64,000 nucleotides of DNA from Sphingomonas sp. NBWT7 (GCF_014217605.1 NZ_CP043639.1:1077501-1141500); one strand, 5' to 3'. Shown: positions 28,582 to 37,653, counted from the stretch's first letter. A program made the numbers and translations. The notes: generated by a model from the sequence alone, not told the origin.

Positions 28582-30240
28582 ATGCTGCGCGATCCATCGA
28601 CTAAATACCGCCCCTTCCCCACCATCGACATGCCGGACCGCACTTGGCCGTCGACGACGATCACTCGCGCGCCGCGCTGGCTTTCCACCGATCTGCGCGA
28701 CGGCAATCAGGCGCTGATCGACCCGATGGACGCCGAAAAGAAGACGCGATTTTTCGACCTTCTCGTCAAGATCGGCCTGAAGGAGATCGAAGTCGGCTTT
28801 CCCTCCGCCGGGGCTACCGAGTTCGATTTTATCTCGGGCCTGATCCGCGCGGACCGCATCCCCGACGACGTCGCAATCCAGGTGCTGACGCAGTCGCGGC
28901 GCGATCTGATCGAAACGAGCTTCCGCAGCCTCGCCGGGGCGCGGACCGCAATCGTTCACCTCTACAACGCCGTCAGCCCGGCGTGGCGCCGGATCGTTTT
29001 CGGGATGAGCCGCGCCGAGGTGAAGGCGATCGCGATCGAGGGCGCGAAGGTGCTGCGCGACGAAGCGGCAAAGAAACCCGATACGCGCTGGCAGTTCGAG
29101 TACAGCCCGGAGACCTTCTCCACCGCGGAAGTCGATTTCAGCCTGGAAGTCTGTGCCGCGGTGATGGACGTGCTGCGCCCGACGCCGGCCGATCCGATCA
29201 TCCTCAACCTGCCTGCCACGGTCGAATGCGCGACGCCCAACGTCTATGCCGACCAGATCGAATATTTCGGGCGCCACATTCCCAATCGCGAAGCGGTCGT
29301 CATCAGCCTCCACACGCACAACGATCGCGGCACCGGCGTCGCCGCCGCCGAGCTGGGCCTGATGGCGGGCGCCGATCGCGTCGAGGGCTGCCTGCTTGGC
29401 AATGGCGAGCGTACCGGCAATTGCGATCTCGTGACGGTCGCGCTCAACATGTACACGCAGGGCGTCGACCCTGGGCTCGACCTGTCGGATATCGACGGCA
29501 TTGTGAAGACGGTGGAATATGCCACCAACATCACCGTTCATCCCCGCACGCCCTATGCGGGTGACCTCGTCTTCACCGCTTTCTCCGGCAGCCACCAGGA
29601 CGCGATCAAGAAGGGGTTCGCCGCGCAGGAGGCGCGCAACGACGATCTGTGGGAAGTGCCATACCTGCCGATCGACCCCGTCGATCTCGGTCGCAGCTAC
29701 GAGGCAGTGATCCGCGTCAACTCGCAGTCGGGCAAGGGCGGCGTCGCCTGGGTGATCGAGCAGGACAAGGGGTTGAAGCTGCCGAAGCGGTTACAGGCCG
29801 ATTTCAGCCGCCACGTCCAGGCGCTGGCGGACGAGACGAGCCGCGAACTCAACGCCGCAGATATCTGGGGCGCGTTCGAGCGCGCCTACCTGCCGACGGC
29901 GGCGGATCGCTTCGTGCTGCGTGACTATGACGAGACGGGCAGTGTCGGGGATCGCCTGTTCGTCGGGCGTATCGCGATCGACGGCGAGGAGCGCTCGCTG
30001 TCGGGGCGCGGCAACGGCCTCATCTCGGGCGTGATCGCCGCACTCGCCGAATCGACCGGACCCAGCCTCGACGTCGTCGATTATACCGAACACGCCATCG
30101 GCCACGGCGCCGGTGCGCAGGCGGTGGCCTATCTCGAATGTCGCAGCGCGGACGGCCGCACGATCTGGGGCGTCGGCATCGATACGGACATCGCCACCGC
30201 CAGCGTCCGCGCCGTGCTCAGCGCGGCCAATCGCGTCTGA
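28582..30240 (+). CDS. leuA: 2-isopropylmalate synthase
   Basis: The first committed step of leucine synthesis: acetyl-CoA + 2-ketoisovalerate to 2-isopropylmalate. It has 552 residues, the longer LeuA type found in many actinobacteria and alphaproteobacteria. The catalytic DRDGNQA-like start is LSTDLRDGNQALIDPMD (~36-50), the metal motif is SLHTHNDRGTG, followed by GADRVEGCLLGNGERTGN. The C-terminal ~120 residues form the leucine-binding regulatory domain. It follows a predicted leucine leader peptide and hairpins, so attenuation plus feedback inhibition are likely. It is separate from the ilv cluster by the BLUF and YceI genes. Confidence 0.96.
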   Translation: MLRDPSTKYRPFPTIDMPDRTWPSTTITRAPRWLSTDLRDGNQALIDPMDAEKKTRFFDLLVKIGLKEIEVGFPSAGATEFDFISGLIRADRIPDDVAIQVLTQSRRDLIETSFRSLAGARTAIVHLYNAVSPAWRRIVFGMSRAEVKAIAIEGAKVLRDEAAKKPDTRWQFEYSPETFSTAEVDFSLEVCAAVMDVLRPTPADPIILNLPATVECATPNVYADQIEYFGRHIPNREAVVISLHTHNDRGTGVAAAELGLMAGADRVEGCLLGNGERTGNCDLVTVALNMYTQGVDPGLDLSDIDGIVKTVEYATNITVHPRTPYAGDLVFTAFSGSHQDAIKKGFAAQEARNDDLWEVPYLPIDPVDLGRSYEAVIRVNSQSGKGGVAWVIEQDKGLKLPKRLQADFSRHVQALADETSRELNAADIWGAFERAYLPTAADRFVLRDYDETGSVGDRLFVGRIAIDGEERSLSGRGNGLISGVIAALAESTGPSLDVVDYTEHAIGHGAGAQAVAYLECRSADGRTIWGVGIDTDIATASVRAVLSAANRV

Positions 30241-30250
30241 CGGCGCGGGC

Positions 30251-30601
30251 GTGCGCCGCGTGGGGCGGAGGAACGGGACCAACCCGGCGGATCACAGGCG
30301 ATCGCGCGCCACTCGCGCTGCAGGTTACATCGCAGTCCGCGCTCTCGCTGGGCTCGCCCTCGCCTGCTGCTCGGTCGCCGTCCACCGCGATCTCGTCTTC
30401 GCCAGCGAGGCAAGCTTCGGCGGCGGCTGGCCGCTCGTCTTCCTCATCGACCGGCCGGGCGTGTCGGTGACGGGCAGATTGTCGCTGATCGAGGACGCGT
30501 TCAATTCAGCGGCGTTCGCGATCGATTGGCTGGTCTGGTCGGTCCTCTTTACCGTCGCGGCAGCGACATGGCGCAGGCTCGCGCGCCGCGAAGACGACTA
30601 G
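30251..30601 (+). CDS. Small two-helix membrane protein, unknown
   Basis: A frame of 116 codons from GTG 30251 (GTG 30260 also possible) shows two hydrophobic segments: AVRALAGLALACCSVAV (~38-54) and AIDWLVWSVLFTVAAATW (~90-107), separated by a hydrophilic loop with RPGVSVTGRLSLIEDAFNS. The first 35 residues are Arg-rich and may not be translated. I recognise no family. It starts 10 bp after leuA and its stop overlaps the folB stop by 4 nt in convergent orientation. Coding potential rests on hydrophobic pattern and lack of other occupancy. Confidence 0.5.
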   Translation: MRRVGRRNGTNPADHRRSRATRAAGYIAVRALAGLALACCSVAVHRDLVFASEASFGGGWPLVFLIDRPGVSVTGRLSLIEDAFNSAAFAIDWLVWSVLFTVAAATWRRLARREDD

Positions 30602-30948
30602 CGGCGGCGGACGATCTCGCAGGCGACCCGTGCATCGGGGTAGACGTCGAGCTTCATCGATCGCACGCGTACCTGTTGCACGCGCCGATCGCCCAGGCAC
30701 AGCGCGGCGATCGCCTCTACAAACGTCTCCTGCAGCGCGAAGGCGCGCCCCGCCGCCAAGGCGTGGATACCGTCGCGCACGAAATCGTAATTGAACACCT
30801 CGTCGATCGCATCGGCGCTCGGCGGCGTCGCGTAGCTGACCGTCATCTCGACCGCGATGCGGATCCGCTGCGGCGCTTCCTCGTGCGGATGAATGCCGAG
30901 CCGCATGGCGATATCGAGCCGATCGAGGATGATCGTATAGTCAGCCAT
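30598..30948 (-). CDS. folB: Dihydroneopterin aldolase
   Basis: A folate-pathway enzyme cleaving dihydroneopterin to hydroxymethyl-dihydropterin and glycolaldehyde. It has 116 residues with the FolB fold: YTIILDRLDIAMRLGIHPHE at the N-terminus, NYDFVRDGIHAL (catalytic Tyr region), ALQETFVEAIA with the pterin-anchoring Glu, and the catalytic Lys in RSMKLDVYPDA. It overlaps the upstream FolM-like gene by 8 nt, completing a folE-folM-folB unit. Confidence 0.92.
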   Translation of the reverse strand: MADYTIILDRLDIAMRLGIHPHEEAPQRIRIAVEMTVSYATPPSADAIDEVFNYDFVRDGIHALAAGRAFALQETFVEAIAALCLGDRRVQQVRVRSMKLDVYPDARVACEIVRRR

Positions 30949-31705
30949 TCGCGGTTCCGCCCATCGCAGCGCGATCGCGCCCGTCGAACATAATGTCGCC
31001 GTCGCGCTTCACGAAGCGCTGCCCGGCGTCGACATAGATCGTCTGCCCGGTAACGCTCGGCGCGTCGAGCAGATACGCGACCGCCGCCGCGACGTTGGCC
31101 GCGCCGACCGGGCGCTCGAGCAGGTTGGCGCGTGCCACGCGAGCGAATTCGTCGACGCTTTGGTCACCGCTCGGCAGCGTCAACCCGGGCGCCACCGCAT
31201 TGACGCGGACGCGCGGCGCAAAGGCCATCGCCATCATCTCGGTCGCGCCGGCGAGCGCGTATTTGGTCAGGCTGTAGGAGAAAAAATCGGGGTTGGGATT
31301 GGCGAGCTTCTGGTCGAGCAAATTGACGACCGCGCCCCGCTCCAGCGTCGGCTGCGCGGCGAGCGCGGCGGCGAGCAGCGCGGGCGCTGTGCAGTTGATC
31401 GCGTACAGCCGCGCAGCAAGATCGGCATCGATCGCCTCGGGGCGATCTTCCTCGAAGCGCGATGCGCTGTTGACGAGCGCATCAATCGGCCCGCCGTTCG
31501 CCGCGACCGCACGGTCGAAAAGATTACCGATGGTCGCCAGATCGCCCTCGACCGTCACGCCGCCGATCTCGATCGCCAGCGCCTCCGCCGCCTCCTTCGA
31601 GCGGCCGTAATGGATCACGACCCGCCAGCCGCCCGCGGCACAGGCGCGGGCGATTGCGGCGCCTAGCCGCTTCGCCCCGCCCGTCACCAAGACGCTGCGC
31701 GTCAC
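30941..31705 (-). CDS. folM: FolM/PTR1-type pteridine reductase (SDR family)
   Basis: An SDR enzyme of 254 residues reducing a pterin, probably dihydromonapterin or dihydrofolate. The cofactor loop TGGAKRLG carries the TGxxxRxG variant of FolM and protozoan PTR1, followed by [12 protein letters not shown], the HY-x-R-S pattern that selects NADPH. VNSAS replaces NNAG and the catalytic pair is Y-S-L-T-K. The GTG start overlaps the folE stop (GTGA) and the 3' end overlaps folB, so all three are co-translated. Such a cluster suggests tetrahydromonapterin production. Confidence 0.8.
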   Translation of the reverse strand: MTRSVLVTGGAKRLGAAIARACAAGGWRVVIHYGRSKEAAEALAIEIGGVTVEGDLATIGNLFDRAVAANGGPIDALVNSASRFEEDRPEAIDADLAARLYAINCTAPALLAAALAAQPTLERGAVVNLLDQKLANPNPDFFSYSLTKYALAGATEMMAMAFAPRVRVNAVAPGLTLPSGDQSVDEFARVARANLLERPVGAANVAAAVAYLLDAPSVTGQTIYVDAGQRFVKRDGDIMFDGRDRAAMGGTANG

Positions 31706-32331
31706 GCGCGGCCCTGCATGCCCATCAGCGCCAGCACTTCCTTGCGACTGCGCTCGTCGTCGCGGAACACGCCCATCATCCGGCTCGTCACCATCGATAC
31801 GCCCGGCGTTCGCACGCCGCGCGCCGTCATGCACGCATGGCTCGCCTCGATCACCACCGCCACGCCCTCGGGCTTCAGCCCGTTCCAGATGCAGTCCGCG
31901 ATCTCCGCGGTCAGCCGCTCCTGCACCTGCAACCGGCGGGCATAGGCGTGCAGCACGCGCGCGAGCTTCGATATCCCGACCACGTGGTTGCGCGGCAGAT
32001 AGGCGATGTGCGCGCGACCGATGATCGGCGCCATGTGGTGCTCACAGTGCGACTGGAACGGAATATCGCGCAGCAGCACGATCTCGTCGTATCCGCCCAC
32101 TTCCTCGAATACCCGCGACAGATGGTGCGCGGGATCGTCGGCATAGCCCGCGCAATATTCCTTCCAGGCCCGGGCGACGCGGCGCGGCGTGTCGATCAGC
32201 CCTTCACGCGCCGGATCGTCGCCGGCCCAGCGCAGCAGCGTGCGGATCGCGTCCTCGACATCCGGCGGCACCACGATCTTGCCGTCGCTGCCGATAAGAT
32301 CGCCATCCTCGGGCGTACCGTGCGCAGTCAT
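31702..32331 (-). CDS. folE: GTP cyclohydrolase I
   Basis: Makes dihydroneopterin triphosphate from GTP, the first step of folate and pterin synthesis. It has 209 residues, type IA. Zinc and catalytic residues are visible: Cys and His in [19 protein letters not shown] (~105-123) and the second Cys in [18 protein letters not shown] (~170-187). SRVFEE and [11 protein letters not shown] are family motifs. It is the first gene of the reverse-strand folE-folM-folB operon; the promoter must lie in the 222 bp shared with the receptor gene. Confidence 0.96.
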   Translation of the reverse strand: MTAHGTPEDGDLIGSDGKIVVPPDVEDAIRTLLRWAGDDPAREGLIDTPRRVARAWKEYCAGYADDPAHHLSRVFEEVGGYDEIVLLRDIPFQSHCEHHMAPIIGRAHIAYLPRNHVVGISKLARVLHAYARRLQVQERLTAEIADCIWNGLKPEGVAVVIEASHACMTARGVRTPGVSMVTSRMMGVFRDDERSRKEVLALMGMQGRA

Positions 32332-32400
32332 TGCCTCTCAAACCCCTTCCGAGCGCTGTCCGATGCCACCCGCCATACGATGCCGGTTCGTTATTGCTAC

Positions 32401-32416
32401 TGTTTCATTTGAGACA
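32401..32416. promoter_or_regulatory. Palindrome between folE and the TonB receptor gene
   Basis: TGTTTCATTTGAGACA is an imperfect palindrome (TGTnTCAnnTGAnACA; 12 of 16 positions symmetric). It is in the divergent 222-bp gap, 70 bp before folE and 138 bp before the receptor start. It has the size of a dimeric regulator's operator, but no matching regulator gene is nearby. Confidence 0.3.
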
Positions 32417-32456
32417 CAGGCGTGAGGCAGCGCGCACGATCATAACGCAAATTCAA

Positions 32457-32486
32457 TTGACGAGTGAAATTTTCGGGCGCTACGGT
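32457..32486 (+). promoter_or_regulatory. Possible promoter of the TonB-dependent receptor
   Basis: TTGACG (32457-32462) followed after 18 bp by TACGGT (32481-32486) is the best sigma-70-like pair in the gap before 32554. The -10 match is poor. Nothing else distinct is seen apart from the palindrome at 32401. Confidence 0.25.
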
Positions 32487-32553
32487 CCATACCGAACCAT
32501 TGAACATCCGCAGATCGGTACGAAGCCGACGCGGACATCAGGAGAGGATGCCG

Positions 32554-35500
32554 ATGCGCAGGATTGAGCTTTTTGCCGCTACAGCCATGGCCTTGGTCGC
32601 CATGCTGCCCGCCGCCGCGATGGCACAGAGCACGCCTGCCCCCGAGAATACCACACCTACGAACGCGCCCAACATGGCGACGCCGGATGGTGCGGGCGAT
32701 GCGGCACAGGGCAACTCGGGCTATGGCTCGGACATCGTCGTCACGGCGCAGCGCCAGTCGCAGACGCTGCAGGAAGTGCCGATCGCGGTCAGCGCCTTTT
32801 CCGCAGAAACGCTGCAGGCGCAGCAGATCGACAATGCCTCCGATCTCCAGCTGACGTTGCCCAACGTTACCTTCTCGAAGGGCAATTTCACCGGCTCCAG
32901 CTTCACCATCCGCGGCATCGGCGACCTGTGCGTCGGCATCTCGTGCGATGCGGCAACCGCGATCCACATCAATGGCACCCCGCTGCTCGCCACCCGCATC
33001 TTCGAGACCGAATATTTCGATCTCGAGCGCGTCGAAGTGCTGCGCGGCCCGCAGGGTACGCTGTTCGGCCGCAACGCGACGTCGGGCGTCATCAACTTCA
33101 TCTCGGCGAAGCCGCGCACCGACGCCTTCTCGGCCTCGGGCGAGCTTGAGTACGGCAATTACGATTCGATCCGCGCCAAGGGCGTGATCAACGTGCCGCT
33201 GGGTGACACGATGGCGGTCCGCGTCGCCGGTTTCTATCTCAACCGCGACGGCTATACCAAGAACACCTTCCTCAACACGCGCATCGACGGCCGCGACATG
33301 TACGCGATCCGCGGGTCCTTCCGTTGGGAGCCGTCGGTCGACACGACGTTCGACCTGATGGGCTATTATTTCCGCGAAGATGACAACCGCCTGCGCATCC
33401 AGAAGCAGGTCTGCCAGCGCGATACGACGGGTACGCTGGGCTGCCTCAACGGCCGCCGCGATCCCTCGCGCAGCAACACCAATTCGAGCTTCACCGGCAC
33501 GCTCGGCAGCCGCGAGTTCCTCGCTATTTCCGGCGGTCCGACCTTCGCCGCGCTCGGTCTCAACAGCCTCTACGGGCCGGACGCTTATGCCGGCTATCTC
33601 GACTCGCCTGATCCGCGCGTGATCGCCTCGGCAACCGATCCGACCTATTTCACCGACGAACTGCAGATCCAGGGCCGCCTCGAGCACAATTTCGGCCCGA
33701 TCAAGGCGCAGATCACCGGCTTCTATCACGAGACCAAGGTTGAATCGTCGCAGGACTATTCGCTAGGTGTCGGCAATTCGTCCGGCATCATTCCCGGCCT
33801 TACCGCGCTGTCGGCCTTCGCCGCCAATCCGGCGCTCGCGCCTTATTTCCGCCCGATCGCGAACGCGTTGATCCCCAACGGCGTCAACGGCGGCGTCTGC
33901 ACCTCGCTGCCGGAGGAGACCGGGCTCGGCTCGTACGGCGGGTTCAAGCGCTGCGCCGCCACCCCGCTCGCCTACGATCGCTCGAACCAGCGTACCAAGG
34001 CGTGGTCGGCAGAAGGCATCGTGTCGTCGGACTTCGACGGGATGTTCAACTTCCTGATCGGCGGCATCTACGTGCAGAACAAGCTGCGCGACGGCGACTA
34101 TTACGTGAACGCCTTCCCGATCGACTATGTCACCGGCGTGCTCGGCAGCTTGCAGAGCCTCGGCGGCGCGGCGGCGGGCATTCCGCCGAGCTTCCTCGGC
34201 ACGCCGTTCTTCCGCAACGGTACGCCGGAATTCAAGCTTAAGTCCTACGGCATCTTCGGCGAAGCCTATTTCGACTTCAACGATCGCCTCAAGCTGACGC
34301 TGGGCATCCGCTACAACAACGACGAGAAGACGGTGCGCGCGCGCAGCACGCTCGCCAGCTTCCTGGTGCCGTACAACCAGACCGGCACGGCCTACGACTC
34401 GCCCTATTTCGGCCTGTACGATGCCGATCCGGTGACGCCCGGCGTCCAGTCCGAGCAGTTCCGCAACCGCACGTTCGACGCCTTCACCGGCCGCGCGGTG
34501 CTCGACTACAAGATCACCGACGACAATCTGCTCTACGCGTCCTACTCGCGCGGCTACAAGTCGGGCGGCTTCAACCCCGCAGTGCAGGTCGCCGGCCTGA
34601 CGATCCCAGACTCGTTCCAGCCGGAGAGCATCGACGCGTTCGAGATCGGATCGAAGAACACCTTCGCCAACGGCAAGCTGACGCTCAACCTCACCGGCTT
34701 CTACTATAAGTACAAGAACCTGCAGCTGAGCCGCATCGTCGCGCGCTCGTCGATCAACGACAATATCGATGCCAACATCTGGGGCGTCGAGGCGGAAGCG
34801 GTCGTGCGGCCGGGTCCAGGCTGGGTCGTCAACTTCGGCGCAAGCTACCTGAACACCAGTGTCCAGGAAGAAAGCCCGTTCATCAATCAGCGCGATCCGT
34901 CGGGCGGCGATCCCAATACGGTGATCATCAAGGACATCGGCGCGGCGTTCAACTGCGTCGTCCGTGGCCCGAACGCCGCAGCAGCCGAAGCCTTCGTCAC
35001 CGCGGCGAACAACCAGATCAATGCCTCGCGCGGCCTCACCGCCGCCAACGGGCTGCGCGGGCCGCAAGCATTTGCTGCAGACGCCAACATCGGCGCACGC
35101 AGCGGTGCGTTCAGCCAATGCAGCACGCTGACGACGCTGGCATCGAACGGCGCGTTCAATCCGGGCGGTCTCATCCAGGTGGTCGACGGCGTGGGCGTGA
35201 GCATCAAGGGCAATTCATTGCCGCAGGCGCCGATCGCCAAGTTCTCCGCCGGCGTTCAAAAGACGTTCGACTTCGACAACGGCATGAGCTTCGTGCCGCG
35301 CCTTGATGTTACCTACACCGGCGAAAGCTACGGCAACATCTTCAACGGCCGGGTCAACCGGATCGAGGGATATGAGCAGGTCAACGCCCAGGTGCAGCTG
35401 AACGGCGCCGAGGAGAAATGGTACCTGCGCGGCTTCGTGTCGAACGTGTTCGACAACAATGCGACGACCGGCCTGTACCTCACCGATCAGTCGTCGGGCC

Positions 35501-35565
35501 TGTTCACGAACATCTTTACGCTGGAGCCGCGCCGCTACGGCATCGCCGCCGGCTTCAAGTTCTGA
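32554..35565 (+). CDS. TonB-dependent outer-membrane receptor
   Basis: A 1003-residue outer-membrane transporter. Signal peptide FAATAMALVAMLPAAAMAQ, then a plug domain starting SDIVVTAQRQSQTLQEVPIAVSAFS (~50-75), with DLERVEVLRGPQGTLFGRNATSGVIN as the plug hallmark, a ~750-residue beta-barrel, and the C-terminal aromatic ending GIAAGFKF. It belongs to the sphingomonad iron-complex/oligosaccharide/steroid-type group; the ligand is not predictable. Extra loops with Cys pairs (QVCQRDTTGTLGCL; NGGVCTSLPEE) stand out. AGGAG nine bases before ATG 32554 fixes the start. No transporter or regulator is linked. Confidence 0.93.
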   Translation: MRRIELFAATAMALVAMLPAAAMAQSTPAPENTTPTNAPNMATPDGAGDAAQGNSGYGSDIVVTAQRQSQTLQEVPIAVSAFSAETLQAQQIDNASDLQLTLPNVTFSKGNFTGSSFTIRGIGDLCVGISCDAATAIHINGTPLLATRIFETEYFDLERVEVLRGPQGTLFGRNATSGVINFISAKPRTDAFSASGELEYGNYDSIRAKGVINVPLGDTMAVRVAGFYLNRDGYTKNTFLNTRIDGRDMYAIRGSFRWEPSVDTTFDLMGYYFREDDNRLRIQKQVCQRDTTGTLGCLNGRRDPSRSNTNSSFTGTLGSREFLAISGGPTFAALGLNSLYGPDAYAGYLDSPDPRVIASATDPTYFTDELQIQGRLEHNFGPIKAQITGFYHETKVESSQDYSLGVGNSSGIIPGLTALSAFAANPALAPYFRPIANALIPNGVNGGVCTSLPEETGLGSYGGFKRCAATPLAYDRSNQRTKAWSAEGIVSSDFDGMFNFLIGGIYVQNKLRDGDYYVNAFPIDYVTGVLGSLQSLGGAAAGIPPSFLGTPFFRNGTPEFKLKSYGIFGEAYFDFNDRLKLTLGIRYNNDEKTVRARSTLASFLVPYNQTGTAYDSPYFGLYDADPVTPGVQSEQFRNRTFDAFTGRAVLDYKITDDNLLYASYSRGYKSGGFNPAVQVAGLTIPDSFQPESIDAFEIGSKNTFANGKLTLNLTGFYYKYKNLQLSRIVARSSINDNIDANIWGVEAEAVVRPGPGWVVNFGASYLNTSVQEESPFINQRDPSGGDPNTVIIKDIGAAFNCVVRGPNAAAAEAFVTAANNQINASRGLTAANGLRGPQAFAADANIGARSGAFSQCSTLTTLASNGAFNPGGLIQVVDGVGVSIKGNSLPQAPIAKFSAGVQKTFDFDNGMSFVPRLDVTYTGESYGNIFNGRVNRIEGYEQVNAQVQLNGAEEKWYLRGFVSNVFDNNATTGLYLTDQSSGLFTNIFTLEPRRYGIAAGFKF

Positions 35566-35574
35566 TCGACTGCC

Positions 35575-35598
35575 GCCGGCCCGTTTCGACGGGCCGGC
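35575..35598 (+). terminator. GC-rich hairpin after the TonB receptor gene
   Basis: GCCGGCCCG (35575-35583) pairs perfectly with CGGGCCGGC (35590-35598) around the loop TTTCGA. There is no T-run directly after it; it precedes a second hairpin that has one. Confidence 0.6.
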
Positions 35599-35614
35599 GC
35601 TGGTGCTTCCTTCG

Positions 35615-35643
35615 AAGGCGGGTCGGCTACGGCCCGCCTTTTT
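35615..35643 (+). terminator. Intrinsic terminator of the TonB receptor gene
   Basis: AAGGCGGG (35615-35622) pairs with CCCGCCTT (35633-35640), with further pairs in the loop, followed by TTTTT (35639-35643). The A-run on the other strand makes it potentially bidirectional, also serving the convergent fghA. Confidence 0.85.
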
Positions 35644-36476
35644 CATTTCAGCCGCTGGGCGGCCCAGGCGACATGGTCGGCCATGAAGGTCGAGATGAAG
35701 TGGTAGCTATGATCGTACCCAGGCTGCATCCGCAGCGTTAGGTCGATCCCCGCATCGGCGCACGCCCGGGCCAGCAAATCGGGTTTCAGTTGCTCGTCGA
35801 GGAACGCGTCCGCATCCCCCTGATCGACCAAGATCGAGTCCAGTCGCGCGCCGCCCGCAATCAGCGCGCACGCATCATACGCCTGCCACGCAGCGCGATC
35901 GGTGCCTAGATACGCGGCCAGCGCCTTCTCGCCCCAGGGGCAGTTCATCGGCGAGGTGATCGGCGCGAAGGCGGAGACGCTGCGGAACCGCTCCGAATTG
36001 CGCAGCGCGATCGTCAGCGCGCCGTGCCCGCCCATCGAATGGCCCGAGATCGATTGCCGCGTCAGATCGGCGACGGGAAATTCAGTCGCGATCAGCGTTG
36101 GCAGCTCGTCCTCGACGTACCGACGCATACGGTAATTGTCCGCCCATGGCGCCTCGGTCGCATCGACGTAGAAGCCCGCGCCCTGCCCCAGATCCCACGC
36201 CGGATCGTCGGCGACGCCGTCGCCGCGCGGGCTGGTATCGGGCGCGATGAAGATGACGCCGTGTTCGGCGCAGGCCCGGCGATACTCGCCCTTGTCGGTG
36301 ACGTTGGCATGCGTGCACGTCAGCCCCGACAGGAACCATAGCACCGGCAGCCGCGCGCCGTCGGCATGCGGCGGCACATAGACCGAGAAGGTCATGTCGG
36401 TGCCGGTCGCCTCCGACGCGTGACGATACACGCCCTGGATGCCGCCGAACGCCTTGCTCTCGCTAATCGTATCCAT
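35643..36476 (-). CDS. fghA: S-formylglutathione hydrolase
   Basis: Second step of glutathione-dependent formaldehyde removal: S-formylglutathione to formate and glutathione. It has 277 residues of esterase D type. The oxyanion region is LWFLSGLTCTHANVTDK with the conserved Cys, the nucleophile elbow is GHSMGGHGAL (~147), Asp is in VDQGDADAFL and His in PGYDHSYHFI. The ATG at 36476 begins MDTISESKAFGG. The partner formaldehyde dehydrogenase gene is not in the window. Confidence 0.94.
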   Translation of the reverse strand: MDTISESKAFGGIQGVYRHASEATGTDMTFSVYVPPHADGARLPVLWFLSGLTCTHANVTDKGEYRRACAEHGVIFIAPDTSPRGDGVADDPAWDLGQGAGFYVDATEAPWADNYRMRRYVEDELPTLIATEFPVADLTRQSISGHSMGGHGALTIALRNSERFRSVSAFAPITSPMNCPWGEKALAAYLGTDRAAWQAYDACALIAGGARLDSILVDQGDADAFLDEQLKPDLLARACADAGIDLTLRMQPGYDHSYHFISTFMADHVAWAAQRLK

Positions 36477-36623
36477 TCTCGCCTGCCTTTCGCTGCGTGG
36501 CTTCCCTACGCGACTGCCCGTAACGCGTGACAAGCGCGTCGGGGCAGCGCAGAAGACCCGGCGCGCTCTGTACAGCGTGATTCCGCGAGATGCCGAATGA
36601 CCGGCGCAACAGGAAGGAAAGTA

Positions 36624-36905
36624 ATGGCTACCAAGACCAAGACCGGCGAAGAGGCCAAGAAGACCGGCGGCATCCACGCCCCGGTACAGCCCTCGCCCGA
36701 ACTGGGTGCCGTCGTCGGCAACGACAAGCTGCCGCGCAGCGAGGTGATCAGCAAGGTTTGGGCTTACATCAAGTCGAACAACCTGCAGAACCCCGAGAAC
36801 AAGCGCGAAATCCTGGCCGACGAGGCGCTGAAGAAGGTCTTCGGCAAGGACAAGGTGACGATGTTCGAGATGAACAAATACATCTCGGCACACGTCAAGG
36901 CCTGA
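36624..36905 (+). CDS. SWIB/MDM2 domain protein
   Basis: A 93-residue protein with a basic N-terminal ~20 residues and a single SWIB domain ([36 protein letters not shown] to [12 protein letters not shown]). Similar small bacterial SWIB proteins occur in many alphaproteobacteria and Chlamydia; a DNA- or chromatin-related role is assumed but unproven. AGGAAGG precedes the ATG. It is monocistronic, with a hairpin downstream and a 147-bp gap upstream in which I see no clear promoter. Confidence 0.9.
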   Translation: MATKTKTGEEAKKTGGIHAPVQPSPELGAVVGNDKLPRSEVISKVWAYIKSNNLQNPENKREILADEALKKVFGKDKVTMFEMNKYISAHVKA

Positions 36906-36912
36906 CGATTTC

Positions 36913-36937
36913 GGGGCGCTGCACCTCGCAGCGTCCC
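36913..36937 (+). terminator. Hairpin after the SWIB gene, no T-run
   Basis: GGGGCGCTGC (36913-36922) pairs with GCAGCGTCCC (36928-36937), one G-T pair, loop ACCTC. It lies 8 bp after the stop codon and before the tRNA gene on the other strand. Confidence 0.45.
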
Positions 36938-36962
36938 ACCCGCGGCGGATCTCGGCGGCGAT

Positions 36963-37039
36963 TGGTGCCCCCGGCGCGATTCGAACGCACGACCTGCGGT
37001 TTAGGAAACCGTCGCTCTATCCTGCTGAGCTACGGGGGC
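36963..37039 (-). tRNA. tRNA-Arg (anticodon CCT)
   Basis: On the reverse strand, acceptor GCCCCCG pairs with CGGGGGC, with D-arm AGCTCAGCAGGATAGAGC, anticodon stem-loop ACGGTTTCCTAAACCGC with anticodon CCT (reads AGG), T-arm with GTTCGAATC, discriminator A and an encoded CCA. All four stems close. AGG is a rare codon in this GC-rich genome. Confidence 0.95.
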
Positions 37040-37103
37040 ACTGCCCGGCCTAGCTACGGCCGCCCGCCCGGCCGGTCAATCGCGATGCGGCGGGCGCTCA
37101 AGC

Positions 37104-37544
37104 TCAGTCCTCGAACGAGCTGTCTAGAGACTTCCACAGCTTCTGCGTCCCCGCTTCCTGCGCACGGTTGACGTATTGCGATGCGACCAGCCACCCCTTG
37201 ATCGGCCGCAGTGGGAGCAGGCACCCGAGCACCATCACGGGCACGGAGGTGACAAGGTGCACCCACGCCGGCGGCTCGAAGCGCACCTGCAGCCATACGA
37301 CGAAGAAGATCAGCGGCAGCGCGATCAAGCAGAGCGAGAAGAAGGCCGGCCCGTCGTCGGGTGAGGCGAAACGATAGTCGAGTCCGCACGCGGGGCAGCG
37401 ATCGACGATGCCCAGCCACGACTTGAACATCGGGCCGTTGCCGCATCGTGGGCAACACCCCTTCCACCCGGTACGCAGGATCCAGCCGAACTTGCCCTGC
37501 GCCCCCGCGGGATCGGGCGCTTCGGCCGCTTTGTCTTGATCCAC
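37104..37544 (-). CDS. DUF983 zinc-ribbon membrane protein
   Basis: A 146-residue inner-membrane protein. A zinc-ribbon-like pair CCPRCGNG (~30-37) and CPACGLDY (~51-58) precedes two membrane helices (FFSLCLIALPLIFFVVWLQV and WVHLVTSVPVMVLGCLLPL). This matches DUF983; family members are often near cytochrome oxidase genes, and ctaA lies ~4 kb away, but a function is not established. The ATG at 37544 precedes an acidic N-terminus. Confidence 0.85.
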   Translation of the reverse strand: MDQDKAAEAPDPAGAQGKFGWILRTGWKGCCPRCGNGPMFKSWLGIVDRCPACGLDYRFASPDDGPAFFSLCLIALPLIFFVVWLQVRFEPPAWVHLVTSVPVMVLGCLLPLRPIKGWLVASQYVNRAQEAGTQKLWKSLDSSFED

Positions 37545-37653
37545 GTCAACGTTCCTCGACCAGAAAACACCGGCTTAGCGCCGTGACGATCGTTGTCGCT
37601 TGGACAAATCGTCCATGCCCGGTTCACGGCGGGCACCCTCGACGAACAGATGC

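Noticed and set aside
28381..29595. A 404-codon reverse-strand frame covering the leuA leader and half of leuA
   Set aside because: It is antisense to leuA, and its basic C-terminus only coincides with the leader region; no family resemblance.
33763..35118. A 451-codon reverse-strand frame inside the TonB receptor gene
   Set aside because: No recognisable motif, signal or start; entirely inside a strong receptor gene.
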